DNA from: Paenibacillus sp. FSL H8-0079
Lineage (GTDB): Bacteria; Bacillota; Bacilli; Paenibacillales; Paenibacillaceae
Direction: 5' to 3'
Assembly: GCF_037991315.1 (NCBI RefSeq)
Contig: NZ_CP150300.1
Span: 4,960,001 to 5,024,000 of the forward strand
DNA: 64,000 bases
Position numbers and translations under genes: made by a program. The first letter of the stretch is position 1. Every line of letters starts with the position of its first letter. This document shows, in pieces, positions 51,609-61,984 of the stretch. Below the pieces are notes generated by a model. It did not search any database, was not told the origin of the DNA, and saw only the letters and a list, made by a program, of their open reading frames with translations.

Positions 51609-52838
51609 TCAATCCGATGTCGATCCGCTCACCAATTTCCCATTGTACCATACCGACTGCCGCGCAGATCGCCGAGCAACGGCTTCCGCCGAACAACTCG
51701 CATGGACTAGTACAAAACTCGCTGCATCTCCCACCTTCGGCCATACCTGTTCCCCTTGTGAATCCAGCGGTGTGATACCTCCTGTTACGAATGCCAAAGA
51801 TTGAGACAAGGATAACTCATCGCTATATCCGTACAGTTCTGCGAAGCGTCCCGCTTTCGCAAGCAGATCCCCATTGCCAAAAGGAGACCAATGATCCGTC
51901 AGGCTATCTGTTGCCAGCTTCACGTTCACGCCCATACGGTGGAGCATGGGAAGAGGCATCATCGTTCTGCCAATGGGCACCGTGGAAGCAATGCTCATCC
52001 CAAGCGAAGCCATTCGCTGCGCCATATCTTCTGCTTCCTGTTGTTCTGCGTGGGCGAACCAGAACGCATGACTCACGGTAACTTTGCCCTGAAGCCCTGC
52101 TGCTTCGGTCAGATTCGCGAGTTCCAGCAGCGTTTGTTTGCCAGCCTGCCCGCTATCATGCAGATGTATGTCTATGCCCACATGGTGCTGAACAGCCAGT
52201 TCAACCATGGCGTTCAGTGATCTCTCGATCTGTTCATCCACCGTATGAGGATCAAGACCGCCCACATGCGTTGCACCTTCCTTCATCGCTTGGCCCATAA
52301 GCTCCACTGAATTGGAGCGAAGTAGCCCATGCTGTGGAAAAGCTACGATCTCTGAAGAGATTTTGCCCGAAAATGATTCCAGAGCCTGCCGCGTCGCTTC
52401 CAGTCTTTTCAAGCCACTGACGGGTTCAATATTGCAATGACTACGCACATGAGTGGAGCCATACCCCTGGATCAAGGTCAGAATACTCTCCGCTTGACGC
52501 TTCGCATCTGGTAACAGCTTGGGCAAAAGAACCTTCTCTTCTTCAATACGATCAAAAATGCTGGAGATACGCTTAACCGCTTTCCATGGCCCGTCGTAGT
52601 ACGTTTTGTCCAGATGAATATGTGCCTCCTCGAACGAAGGCAGCAGTAAAAGTCCCTTGCCATCTACTTGAGGTAGATCGCTAGACAGCGGGCCGTTTCC
52701 TTCCACAATCTCCGCGATCACTCCATCTTCAATCCGCAGATGAGCGGGGCTTGTCCGTGTCCCCGTCACCTGTTCTTCTTCTCGAACATAACTCTGCTCC
52801 AAAGTCACATTGGTTAACCAGTAGGCCTGCTTCATCAT
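51609..52838 (-). CDS. Amidohydrolase, cytosine-deaminase-like (409 aa)
   Basis: Metal-dependent hydrolase or deaminase. Ligands are visible: His-x-His in EEAHIHLDKTYYDG, histidine in HLHDSGQAGK, in VTVSHAFWFA, and Asp in ATDSLTDHWSPFG. Motif order matches the cytosine deaminase/atrazine chlorohydrolase clan. Substrate unknown; cytosine or a ring-containing amine is plausible. There is no signal peptide. The start ATG at 52838 could also be the next codon. It has its own terminator and is not linked to other pyrimidine genes here. Confidence 0.88.
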   Translation of the reverse strand: MMKQAYWLTNVTLEQSYVREEEQVTGTRTSPAHLRIEDGVIAEIVEGNGPLSSDLPQVDGKGLLLLPSFEEAHIHLDKTYYDGPWKAVKRISSIFDRIEEEKVLLPKLLPDAKRQAESILTLIQGYGSTHVRSHCNIEPVSGLKRLEATRQALESFSGKISSEIVAFPQHGLLRSNSVELMGQAMKEGATHVGGLDPHTVDEQIERSLNAMVELAVQHHVGIDIHLHDSGQAGKQTLLELANLTEAAGLQGKVTVSHAFWFAHAEQQEAEDMAQRMASLGMSIASTVPIGRTMMPLPMLHRMGVNVKLATDSLTDHWSPFGNGDLLAKAGRFAELYGYSDELSLSQSLAFVTGGITPLDSQGEQVWPKVGDAASFVLVHASCSAEAVARRSARQSVWYNGKLVSGSTSD

Positions 52839-52991
52839 GTCATCCCTCTTTTCTCACCCGGCATTACGTCCCCAGATACCGATTGTTCTATGATCCATGG
52901 TACCATACGGTTTCACCGGGCAAAAATATGTAAAACGTTGGTTTTCCATACGCGGAACGTTTGCATGCCTTCCTTAATACATGCAAAAAAA

Positions 52992-53011
52992 CAGGCACAA
53001 TAACGTGCCTG
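52992..53011 (-). terminator. Terminator of the AlkD-Ogt operon
   Basis: CAGGCAC and GTGCCTG form a 7-bp stem with a 6-base loop, followed on the minus strand by seven T. Confidence 0.85.
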
Positions 53012-53053
53012 CCCTGTCCATATCACCTTAATCTGCTTGATTCCGCTCTTCCA

Positions 53054-53608
53054 TTAAAAATGAAACCGCGCATGTCCTCCATCGGTCACGCCTTCAATCT
53101 GTTCGATATCCAGCAGTCTGCGCTTCATCTCCAGGCCTCCACGGAATCCGGTCAGCTTGCGATTGGCCCCGATAATACGGTGGCAGGGTAACAGAACCGG
53201 AATTGGGTTAGCTCCATTCGCAGCCCCAACCGCTCTCACAGCCGAAGGTCTTCCAATCGCAGTGGCGATGTCACCATAGGTCCGAATTTCACCATAAGGC
53301 ACACGCCCTAGCTCTCTCCATACCTCCTGTTGAAAGTTAGTTCCGATCAAGTCTAGTGGGATTGCATCCGTATAAGCCATGGGCTCCCCTGCAAAATAGG
53401 ACTGCAGCCAGTCCATCATACCTGTTTGTTTCAGCGCATGCTCGTTCTCTTCCAGTTTTACGCCTGGTGCAACTTTCTGTATCCAGCCCTTCCAGTCCTC
53501 CAGTGTTTCATTAGGCATGACCACTCGGCACAACCCTTGTTCCGTAGCGAGCAGCACCCATGGACGACCGTCCAACTGCATCGTGGCGTACATCAACTTT
53601 TTTCTCAT
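53054..53608 (-). CDS. ogt: Methylated-DNA-protein-cysteine methyltransferase Ogt (184 aa)
   Basis: Removes alkyl groups from O6-alkylguanine by irreversible transfer to its own cysteine. The acceptor is in VLLPCHRIIGANRKL; helix-turn-helix residues are in VPYGEIRTYGDIATAIG and SAVRAVGAANGANPIP. Length is typical. It starts 36 bases after the AlkD gene, on the same strand, so they form an alkylation-repair operon. An AraC-type Ada regulator is absent. Confidence 0.96.
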   Translation of the reverse strand: MRKKLMYATMQLDGRPWVLLATEQGLCRVVMPNETLEDWKGWIQKVAPGVKLEENEHALKQTGMMDWLQSYFAGEPMAYTDAIPLDLIGTNFQQEVWRELGRVPYGEIRTYGDIATAIGRPSAVRAVGAANGANPIPVLLPCHRIIGANRKLTGFRGGLEMKRRLLDIEQIEGVTDGGHARFHF

Positions 53609-53644
53609 CCGTTTATCACCCTCTCCCCGGTGGAATGCTTAATG

Positions 53645-54349
53645 CTAGGACGTAGCCTGCTTCTTCACCTTACGTTTCATACTGCGGATCATCTGCTTGG
53701 TCTCCGGATCAACGCGATAAGATTCCGTGATTTTCTGAAGTGCCTTATTATACGTAAAATCGTCCAGGGTATTATGCTTCAGATAACGCATAGTCACTTC
53801 AGGTTGTTTCACATAGGCCATCGAGATGGCCCAGGCGACTGCCATTTTCACATAATACGCCTCGTGCCTGATCTGATCCAATGCGTTTAGAACCTGATCA
53901 ATATATCTCTCATCCAGATAAAAATTCAACAGCATCACCACGCCAAACCGAATTTCATATTCCTGCTCTGATCTCAGATAGGGCTGCAAGAATGTCCACA
54001 TTGGCTCCGAATGCACTTTCGTATATTTCAGTCCCGCACAGAAGCTGTCGCACACTGACCAGTTGTCGATCTTTGGTACAAATGCTTCAATGGCCTTCAG
54101 CAGCTCGTCCAGATCAGCCTGTACATGTCCAATCACCATCGCTTGCAGCATCACTTCTTCAAAGTATTCATCGTCTGCCGTCTGCAGATACGTGCGCCAG
54201 TCCCCGACAGCAATCTGTTTGGCAATCTTTCGTAAGACTGGCAATCTCACACCTAGTACATTGGTGATGTTAGGAATGAGCGCAGCTGAGAATTTCTGAT
54301 ACTCCGGCTCAGCCAGGCTGAGCAATTGTGTTCTGATATCTGCTTCCAC
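53645..54349 (-). CDS. DNA alkylation repair glycosylase AlkD-like (234 aa)
   Basis: HEAT-like repeat DNA glycosylase that removes cationic alkylated bases such as 3-methyladenine and 7-methylguanine. Typical features: LGVRLPVLRKIAKQI, FEEVMLQAMVIGHVQADLDE, NWSVCDSFCAGLKYTKV (WS-CD motif), FGVVMLLNFYLDE and AVAWAISMAYVKQPE. I chose GTG 54349, ten bases after AGGAGG; GTG 54355 is also possible. The open frame extends to 54493 but that N-terminus is not family-like. Operon partner of Ogt. Confidence 0.9.
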   Translation of the reverse strand: MEADIRTQLLSLAEPEYQKFSAALIPNITNVLGVRLPVLRKIAKQIAVGDWRTYLQTADDEYFEEVMLQAMVIGHVQADLDELLKAIEAFVPKIDNWSVCDSFCAGLKYTKVHSEPMWTFLQPYLRSEQEYEIRFGVVMLLNFYLDERYIDQVLNALDQIRHEAYYVKMAVAWAISMAYVKQPEVTMRYLKHNTLDDFTYNKALQKITESYRVDPETKQMIRSMKRKVKKQATS

Positions 54350-54538
54350 TCGCACATGTCCTCCTCGTTTGTTGCTGTACAACAAGTATATCCTTGCAGC
54401 GACTTTTTGTAAGCCCATATCGAATGTTTGAGCAAGATTACAATATCGTTTTGGGTACTCTCTTTTTCTCCATTTGTTTAACCTCCAACCCATTTCGTTT
54501 AAAAATATGAAGCTGATCGTTTAGAAAGGAGTGTCGAT

Positions 54539-55909
54539 ATGAAAGAATCTAATTCCAAGAAAGATTTCTCTGTTGAAGAAATCACCGAACAACTCGTGCA
54601 ACATGTGCAATCGCGGAACCTGTCCGATTTCTATAAATTGGTGAAAGAACTGCATCCCTACGACCTCTCACTCGTATACAAAAAGTTCCCTGAAGAAGAA
54701 ACCAATCGGTTTCTGCTCCTCTTCAAACCCGATGCCCTAGCCGATCTCGCCGAGACCCTGAAGCTGCACGAACAGATTCAGCTGTTTGAACGACTCGGCC
54801 CGGAACGAACGCTTGAAGTCATGCAGCAGATGGACAAAAGTGATCTGATCCGGTTCATGCACGATTTGCCTGCCAAACGCAGAGAAGAATTGCTGTCCAA
54901 CATGAACCTGGACCACTCGGCCATTATCCGGTCCGTGCTTAATTATCCGCCGGAGACGGCAGGACGCATCATGACGGATCAATATCGGACTCTGCTCGCC
55001 CATGAGACAGCCAAGGAAGCCTTACGACAATCGCAAGGTACCATGCATATCTCCGCCTCCAGTTATCTCTATGTGACCGATAATGAAGGCAAACTGGTCG
55101 GTGTCGTGAGTTATCGATCCCTCGCCTTGTCTGACGACAAGACCCCAGTCGAAGAACTGATGACCCGGCGAGTAATTCATGCAACGGTGGATATGGACCA
55201 GGAAGAAGCCGCACAGCTTTTGCAGCGTTATGAGTTTATGGCGCTTCCGGTGGTAGATGAGAATCACAGGCTATGCGGTGTCATCCAGATGGATGATGTC
55301 ATTGATATTATTATGGATGAAGCAAGTGAAGATTTGGCCAAGATGGGTGGTGGCAGCAAGGATATCGATTTTGATACCAAACCGCTGGTCGCCGTCAGAC
55401 GCAGGCTTCCCTGGCTCATATTGCTTCTGTTGATTGGATTGATCTCGGGAAGTATCGTGGATTTCTTCGAGGATACACTGAATCAGGTTGTCGCACTGGC
55501 GTTCTTCATGCCAATGATCGCGGGTATGACAGGTAATACAGGAACGCAATCTCTGGCTGTTGTGGTACGCGGATTGATCGGACGCAAACTCGACAAAGCC
55601 ACCGTACTGGCACTGATTGGTCGGGAGATCAAAGTTGGCACGATGATAGGCTTGGTATGTGGCTTACTGATCACCGTCATTGCTTATTTCTGGCAAGGGG
55701 ATTGGCTGTTAGGCGCCATTATTGGGGTGTCTTTGTTCCTCACTCTCGTCATTGGCACACTGACCGGTACCTGTATCCCGCTTCTACTTAGTCGTTTTAA
55801 AGTCGACCCTGCTGTCGCTTCTGGCCCATTAATCACCACATTGAATGATATCTTGTCCCTGTTTATCTATTTTGGAATCGCTACACGTTTTCTCGATGCC
55901 TTGATGTAG
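54539..55909 (+). CDS. mgtE: Magnesium transporter MgtE (456 aa)
   Basis: Mg2+ channel of the inner membrane. N-terminal superhelical domain (FERLGPERTLEVMQQMDKSD, LLSNMNLDHSAIIRSVLNYP), two CBS domains (AGRIMTDQYRTLLAHETAKEA; TPVEELMTRRVIHATVDMDQ), a plug helix, and five membrane helices with the family pore region FFMPMIAGMTGNTGTQSLAVV. Length is usual. The ATG follows AAAGGAGTG. No M-box Mg riboswitch was recognisable in the 189-base gap to the AlkD gene; control by CBS Mg sensing is known for the family. Confidence 0.96.
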   Translation: MKESNSKKDFSVEEITEQLVQHVQSRNLSDFYKLVKELHPYDLSLVYKKFPEEETNRFLLLFKPDALADLAETLKLHEQIQLFERLGPERTLEVMQQMDKSDLIRFMHDLPAKRREELLSNMNLDHSAIIRSVLNYPPETAGRIMTDQYRTLLAHETAKEALRQSQGTMHISASSYLYVTDNEGKLVGVVSYRSLALSDDKTPVEELMTRRVIHATVDMDQEEAAQLLQRYEFMALPVVDENHRLCGVIQMDDVIDIIMDEASEDLAKMGGGSKDIDFDTKPLVAVRRRLPWLILLLLIGLISGSIVDFFEDTLNQVVALAFFMPMIAGMTGNTGTQSLAVVVRGLIGRKLDKATVLALIGREIKVGTMIGLVCGLLITVIAYFWQGDWLLGAIIGVSLFLTLVIGTLTGTCIPLLLSRFKVDPAVASGPLITTLNDILSLFIYFGIATRFLDALM

Positions 55910-55953
55910 CAGCGTGATCAGGCCGCCTTCTATGAAGCGGTTGGGTTACGCTG
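55910..55953 (+). terminator. Terminator after mgtE
   Basis: CAGCGTGA and TTACGCTG close a hairpin with an inner CCGC/GCGG stem directly after the stop, followed by TTTTCCTTTTC. Confidence 0.75.
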
Positions 55954-56063
55954 TTTTCCTTTTCTACATATGCAGAGTCGCATGCTGCAATAATGTACTA
56001 TATAGTTTTCCCCTCTGGACGTATGATCATGGAACTAGACTACAACCAGAGGAGAGCATCATC

Positions 56064-56645
56064 ATGAATCTTGCATCTTTTTTAATCTACTGCATCGTCG
56101 TTACGTTCACCCCAGGTCCCAGTAATATCGTGATTCTTTCTTCCGTGCAACAGGTTGGGGCGCGTCAAACGATGCGATATGTGTGGGGAGCTACGCTGGC
56201 ATTTGGTCTGTTGCTTACCGCTTCAGCTTTTCTGAATCATCTTCTTGCGGGAGTCTTACCCGGAATTCTGAAGGTGATGCAGATTGTCGGCGGCCTGTAT
56301 ATGGTGTATCTGGCTTACCAGATCTACAAGATGGGTACCACCGAGGATGCACCGAAACAAGTTACCGGATTCTGGAACGGTTTCATCATGCAATTTGTGA
56401 ATCCAAAGGTGGTCTTGTTTACCTTCACTGTCATTCCAAGTTATGTATTGCCCTTCTATCAAAGTTCTTTCTCATCGTTTTTGTTCGTGATGCTTATTAC
56501 CTTTATAGGTTTTCTCGCCTATTCCAGTTGGGTTGTGTTCGGTAAGGTTTTCAAGACGTTACTGAATCGCCACCAAAAATTACTTAGTATTCTCATGGCC
56601 CTTTTTTTGTTATACTCAGCCATTATAGTATCCGGATTGATTTAA
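56064..56645 (+). CDS. LysE/RhtB-family amino-acid exporter (193 aa)
   Basis: Membrane transporter with about six helices. The LysE motif is TFTPGPSNIVILSSV near the N-terminus, and KVVLFTFTVIPSYVLP is the typical fourth-region motif. Exports amino acids such as homoserine, threonine or lysine, or related compounds. I used ATG 56064 with AGAGGAGAGC upstream; the frame is open to 55914 but overlaps the terminator. Followed after 19 bases by an AraC-type regulator, so both are in one operon. Confidence 0.92.
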   Translation: MNLASFLIYCIVVTFTPGPSNIVILSSVQQVGARQTMRYVWGATLAFGLLLTASAFLNHLLAGVLPGILKVMQIVGGLYMVYLAYQIYKMGTTEDAPKQVTGFWNGFIMQFVNPKVVLFTFTVIPSYVLPFYQSSFSSFLFVMLITFIGFLAYSSWVVFGKVFKTLLNRHQKLLSILMALFLLYSAIIVSGLI

Positions 56646-56664
56646 AGTTTGGGAGGTGTGCTGC

Positions 56665-57441
56665 ATGGAACGCTTTAACTATAAAAAGTCGCAAGACGTG
56701 CTGGCACTATCCGCCAGCTTTACTGATTTCACCTATAAAAAGCATTGCCACGAAGAGTACGCGGTTGGCGTAACGCTGCGTGGCATTCAACAATACAACC
56801 TGGACGGACAATATCAAGCTTCTCACCAAAATGGTGTCATGCTGTTCAACCGTGAACAGTCCCATGATGGAAGCTCCTATGATAAAGCTGGCATTGACTA
56901 TGTGATGCTGTATTTAAAGCCGGATTTGGTAGAGGAGATTATAGGTAAAAAGGAATTGCGTTTCGCAACTCCCATCGTCTATGAACCCGAACTTGCACGT
57001 AGCATTCTGATGCTGAACGATGCCGTTCAACTCAGACAGGACGAAGCCGAGTGCAGCGAACGGGTCTTCGATCTGGTTCATCTTCTGGCACAGAAGGAAA
57101 TGGACACCAAGCTCTGGTTACCTCAGGACAACCTGGTCCGCAAAGCCAAGGAAATCATGTTTTGCAGTACCGAAGATGTGCTCAAGCTGGACAACCTAAG
57201 CTCCGAATTTGGCATGTCCAAGTTTCAGTTTATCCGTGAATTCAAATCACATGCTGGCATCTCACCCTACCAGTTTTTCTTGAATTGCAAGGTTGAGCGT
57301 GCCCGTCAGTCCATCGAAACACACAAGGACATCTATGCTGCTGTTGCCGATTGTGGATTCGTCGATCTGACCCATCTGAACCGACATTTCAAACGGGTAT
57401 TTGGTGTCACCGCTTATGAATACATGTTGCAGTTAAACTAG
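56665..57441 (+). CDS. AraC-family transcriptional regulator (258 aa)
   Basis: N-terminal cupin-like sensor (about 10-140, with YKKHCHEEYAVGVTLRG and GVMLFNREQSHDG) and C-terminal double HTH (DVLKLDNLSSEFGMSKFQF; YAAVADCGFVDLTHLNRHF ending VFGVTAYEYML). AraC regulators with this layout often control an adjacent LysE exporter. I used ATG 56665 with GGGAGGTG upstream. It ends before a long hairpin. Confidence 0.9.
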   Translation: MERFNYKKSQDVLALSASFTDFTYKKHCHEEYAVGVTLRGIQQYNLDGQYQASHQNGVMLFNREQSHDGSSYDKAGIDYVMLYLKPDLVEEIIGKKELRFATPIVYEPELARSILMLNDAVQLRQDEAECSERVFDLVHLLAQKEMDTKLWLPQDNLVRKAKEIMFCSTEDVLKLDNLSSEFGMSKFQFIREFKSHAGISPYQFFLNCKVERARQSIETHKDIYAAVADCGFVDLTHLNRHFKRVFGVTAYEYMLQLN

Positions 57442-57500
57442 TTCCATCGGATCGGTAATCTCGACTCCAAATGGATAGTATTTTGACGCCACTCCTGAAA

Positions 57501-57546
57501 ATCCCCATATAGAACGTCAATGTTTCTTAACGCTCTGTACGGGGAT
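57501..57546 (+). terminator. Terminator of the LysE-AraC operon
   Basis: ATCCCCATATAGAACGT pairs with ACGCTCTGTACGGGGAT with few mismatches, followed by TTTCTTTTTC. Confidence 0.75.
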
Positions 57547-57615
57547 CAGTTTCTTTTTCCGTCATACAAACCTTATGTTATACAATCCAGCTTTCAATTT
57601 TCATCAGACCTGCAA

Positions 57616-58185
57616 TCAAATTCTTTTCTTTCGTTTCCATATCCACACGATTGCCAACGCTGCCAATAAAATGACTCCACCGTATAAGATAAGTAGGTAA
57701 TATTCACTTCGTCCATTATTGGTTTCTCCAAAATCTTCTTTATTTACAATCTTGCCCGCGCCCAGCAATTTCAGATCATCTCCGGCTTGTTCAATAGGAA
57801 CATTGCCACTGCAAAGATTCGTATGCAGCTTATGATCCAATACATTTTGATAAGCAAAGATCAGATAGGACTGATTCTTCTCAAATTGAATGCCACAGGA
57901 AGCAGACCCTCCGTCACTCCCCATGATCTTTATTTTTTTGGCACTGACTCCCTTCCATGCAGAATCTACATCAAAGGTATACTCTCTCACTCCATTATAC
58001 CGGTATATCTGCGATCCGCCCTTCCTCACCACTTCTCCCGTAAATACCGTTGTATAGGTCTTCAATCTCTCTTGGGCATCACTACCGGCACAACTGCAAG
58101 CATACACTTTCTCTCCGGGAAATAGAGCTAACCCAGACGTAACCAACAGTAAGACCAACATGCACATCACCAACCGTCGTTTCAT
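57616..58185 (-). CDS. TIMP/NTR-like secreted membrane-anchored protein (189 aa)
   Basis: Signal peptide (VMCMLVLLLVTSGLALF...), mature start around ACSCAGSDAQERL, which matches the Cys-x-Cys N-terminus of TIMP/netrin-like domains, then VFTGEVVRKG, YTFDVDSAWKGV and a Cys in GSASCGIQF and NLCSGNVP. A C-terminal membrane helix (YLLILYGGVILLAALAIVWIW) plus KRKKRI anchors it with the domain outside. The natural function in bacteria is not known. I used ATG 58185, which has GAGGGGGAGGGGC upstream. Confidence 0.85.
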   Translation of the reverse strand: MKRRLVMCMLVLLLVTSGLALFPGEKVYACSCAGSDAQERLKTYTTVFTGEVVRKGGSQIYRYNGVREYTFDVDSAWKGVSAKKIKIMGSDGGSASCGIQFEKNQSYLIFAYQNVLDHKLHTNLCSGNVPIEQAGDDLKLLGAGKIVNKEDFGETNNGRSEYYLLILYGGVILLAALAIVWIWKRKKRI

Positions 58186-58357
58186 TCCGCCCCTCCCCCT
58201 CCTAGATTCTCTGCTTGAATAACCGTTGTTAAGGTTACATATTTTTATTGCTGCTATATTTATTGTAAAATTATAGCACAATACGAATATCGTTATGTCC
58301 GACATACGCAAGGACACAACATACGAAATCAAACATCACGGAGGAACTCAACATTTG

Positions 58358-59023
58358 ATGCACAACTGGAAAAGGAACATCTCATTCCCGCTGCTCGTTG
58401 CAGCGTTATGCATGATCGCTTTTGTAAGCATCGCCCTGTCCATCAGCGACAACCAGATTCATCGATTTGATGATACGCTAATTGGCTGGATTCAGGGATT
58501 GGAATCCCCCGGCATGACGCAATTCATGCAGCTGTTCACCTGGATTGGTGGCGAAATGCCTGTGGTCATCATTACAATCATTTCAATGATTGTGTTATAC
58601 GTTTGCCTGCGCCACAAACGCGAACTACTCTTCCTGGCTTGTGTGCTTGCAGGTTCAACCCTGTTAAATGCTCTACTTAAGCTGGTATTCCAGCGTGCCA
58701 GGCCTACCATTAATCGAATTATTGAAGTAAGTGGTTACAGCTTCCCTAGCGGCCATTCCATGGCTGCATTTAGTCTGTATGGCGGACTGGCCTTTCTGAT
58801 CTGGAAACATGTGCCTACCACCACCGGACGTGTTTTCATGATTATTGCCAGCGCTGTCTTTATACTGACTATTGGCATAAGTCGTATCTACTTAGGTGTA
58901 CATTATCCAAGTGATATCGTTGGCGGATACTTTTTAAGTGGATGTTGGCTCTCCACCTGCATATGGTTTTACCGGCGTCATTTGGAGCGCATGTCTCAAC
59001 TGCAGTCCAGAAGACTGGCATAG
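58358..59023 (+). CDS. PAP2-family phosphatase (221 aa)
   Basis: Membrane lipid or undecaprenyl-type phosphatase. The three catalytic motifs are present: KLVFQRARP, FPSGHSM and SRIYLGVHYPSD. About six membrane helices. The start is uncertain: ATG 58358 or the TTG three bases earlier, both with GGAGG upstream at 10-13 bases. It is divergent from the TIMP-like gene. It may recycle undecaprenyl pyrophosphate or phosphatidyl compounds. Confidence 0.93.
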   Translation: MHNWKRNISFPLLVAALCMIAFVSIALSISDNQIHRFDDTLIGWIQGLESPGMTQFMQLFTWIGGEMPVVIITIISMIVLYVCLRHKRELLFLACVLAGSTLLNALLKLVFQRARPTINRIIEVSGYSFPSGHSMAAFSLYGGLAFLIWKHVPTTTGRVFMIIASAVFILTIGISRIYLGVHYPSDIVGGYFLSGCWLSTCIWFYRRHLERMSQLQSRRLA

Positions 59024-59043
59024 CCACCAGCGCGTGTACATAG

Positions 59044-59084
59044 AAATACCCGGCTTTCCTTAACTGAAGGATCGCCGGGTATTT
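59044..59084 (+). terminator. Terminator of the PAP2 gene
   Basis: AAATACCCGGC pairs with GCCGGGTATTT, enclosing a small inner hairpin (CTT..AAG), and is followed by TTTTT. Confidence 0.85.
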
Positions 59085-59137
59085 TTTATATTCATATATA
59101 GTAGTCCTGAACTCTTCATCTTCAGGACCATATGAAC

Positions 59138-59166
59138 CCGCCTGTCCCATTTAAGGGAACAGGCGG
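59138..59166 (+). terminator. Second hairpin before the GH1 gene end
   Basis: CCGCCTGT and ACAGGCGG form an 8-bp stem with a further CCC/GGG pair, followed on the plus strand by ATCTGGTTTTTTTT. The T-run favours plus-strand termination, but it also lies after the minus-strand GH1 stop. A weaker stem TCCTGAA/TTCAGGA precedes it at 59105-59127. Confidence 0.65.
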
Positions 59167-59189
59167 ATCTGGTTTTTTTTCACGCCAAA

Positions 59190-60653
<1,464 letters not shown>

Positions 60654-60705
60654 TCAATATAAAGTGCTTGATATTATGCGAGTAGCCGTTCCGGTCACGA
60701 ATCGT

Positions 60706-60851
60706 TCTTCTGATCGCTGTTATCCTCGGATTTCTTTTATTCCCATTTTTAAATGGAAAAATCCGATGATAGCGTTTGCTTCCGAAGTAGCTTTCTTACA
60801 GAAAGCTTTTAGCGAACACTTCGTTTCTTCAGAATCGATATCGTCCCCTTC
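60706..60851. repeat. Structured dispersed repeat, copy B
   Basis: Second copy of the element at 41775-41923. The stems are conserved with changed bases: TCGGATTT pairs with AAATCCGA; TATC pairs with GATA next to it; AGCTTTCT pairs with AGAAAGCT; AGCGAA pairs with TTCGTT; outer TTCTGA pairs with TCAGAA. An inner CCATTT/AAATGG loop is unique to this copy. It is in the 346-base gap between the GH1 gene and the WYL regulator, which contains no other gene. Confidence 0.75.
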
Positions 60852-60938
60852 ACTACCCCGCAATAAATGAAGAACAAATTATAAGACTGAGTCAAAATGT
60901 CTTTGGTAAGACTTTTACACAAGTGTACCACCCATACC

Positions 60939-60963
60939 CTGACACCTATTGTCATGGTATAAT
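60939..60963 (+). promoter_or_regulatory. Extended -10 promoter and TGACA-N5-TGTCA operator of the WYL gene
   Basis: TGGTATAAT (extended -10, 60955-60963) lies only six bases before ATG 60970, so the transcript probably starts at or next to the start codon. The palindrome TGACA-CCTAT-TGTCA (60940-60954) directly overlaps the spacer, fitting autoregulation. Confidence 0.6.
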
Positions 60964-60969
60964 TAAGGC

Positions 60970-61911
60970 ATGGAAAATAACCGACTATTTCGAATGTTGC
61001 TTTTGTTATTGGAGAAAAAGAAAGCCACTGCACCCGAACTCGCCCGTTTGTTCGAGATTTCTGTACGCACGGTGTACCGTGATATCGATCGGCTGAGCGC
61101 TGCCGGCATTCCCGTCTATACGACGACCGGCAAGCATGGCGGCATTCATCTCATGGACAACTATGTCATGGACAAGTCGCTGCTGTCAGAAGAAGACCAG
61201 AACGAAATTTTGATGGGACTCTATAGTGTCAGTGCGATCCCCCATCTTAACAGTGCCCATATGCTGCAACGGTTAACCGCCCTGTTTGATCACAAACTGG
61301 ATTGGATTGAATTCAATTTCTCACCATGGGGCAGCATCCCTCTGCAGGAGAGAGAACTGTTCAATCAGGTGAAGCAGGCTATATTAACGAATCAACTAAT
61401 TACGTTTCACTACATTAATTCGGATGGTGAGAAGAGTATTCCGACCGTGGAGCCACAGAAACTTATATTCAAAAACAGTACGTGGTACTTCAAAGGATAT
61501 ATCCATAATGACCCTGATCGGAGAGAATTCGAGACATTCAAGATGAAACGGATCACCCAGTTGACTTTTCTGACTAGAAAACACGATCACTCTGTTACTG
61601 CCGGATCAAACGACCCTGAATTAGAGTCAGCCATCACCTTGACCTCTCTGACACTTTTGTTCTCCAGCACCATTGCATACCGTGTACATGATTTTTTCGA
61701 ACCGTCCCTCATTAAAAAAGAGTCTGATGGCAGACTCCGTGTGTCTCTGGAACTGAATGTAGGGGAATGGCTCTACTCCTTCCTGCTGTCGTTTGGTTCC
61801 GAGCTGACCGTCATCGAGCCTGCTCATGTTGGACAGGAATTGCTCAGGCGTCATATCAAAGCTGTTGAACATTTGCAGAACGTCATGAACAAACAACCCG
61901 ACAATGAATGA
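60970..61911 (+). CDS. HTH/WYL-domain transcriptional regulator (313 aa)
   Basis: N-terminal winged helix (NRLFRMLLLLLEKKKATAPE, LARLFEISVRTVYRDIDRLS), WYL domain (about 140-210, with LITFHYINSDGEKS and WYFKGYIHNDPDRREFETF) and C-terminal WCX region. No ribosome-binding site is visible apart from TTAAGGC; the -10 box is six bases before the ATG. It is divergent from the GH1 gene and followed by a methyltransferase. A related regulator lies at 14849. Confidence 0.9.
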   Translation: MENNRLFRMLLLLLEKKKATAPELARLFEISVRTVYRDIDRLSAAGIPVYTTTGKHGGIHLMDNYVMDKSLLSEEDQNEILMGLYSVSAIPHLNSAHMLQRLTALFDHKLDWIEFNFSPWGSIPLQERELFNQVKQAILTNQLITFHYINSDGEKSIPTVEPQKLIFKNSTWYFKGYIHNDPDRREFETFKMKRITQLTFLTRKHDHSVTAGSNDPELESAITLTSLTLLFSSTIAYRVHDFFEPSLIKKESDGRLRVSLELNVGEWLYSFLLSFGSELTVIEPAHVGQELLRRHIKAVEHLQNVMNKQPDNE

Positions 61912-61984
61912 TATAATATAGGCCTATACAACTTTTGAGTACAGCTGACTCTCTGTCATCCATCTGACCGAAGGAGGTTTATCC

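Noticed and set aside
54350..54538. Possible M-box magnesium riboswitch before mgtE
   Set aside because: I could not find the expected conserved core or terminator stem in this gap.
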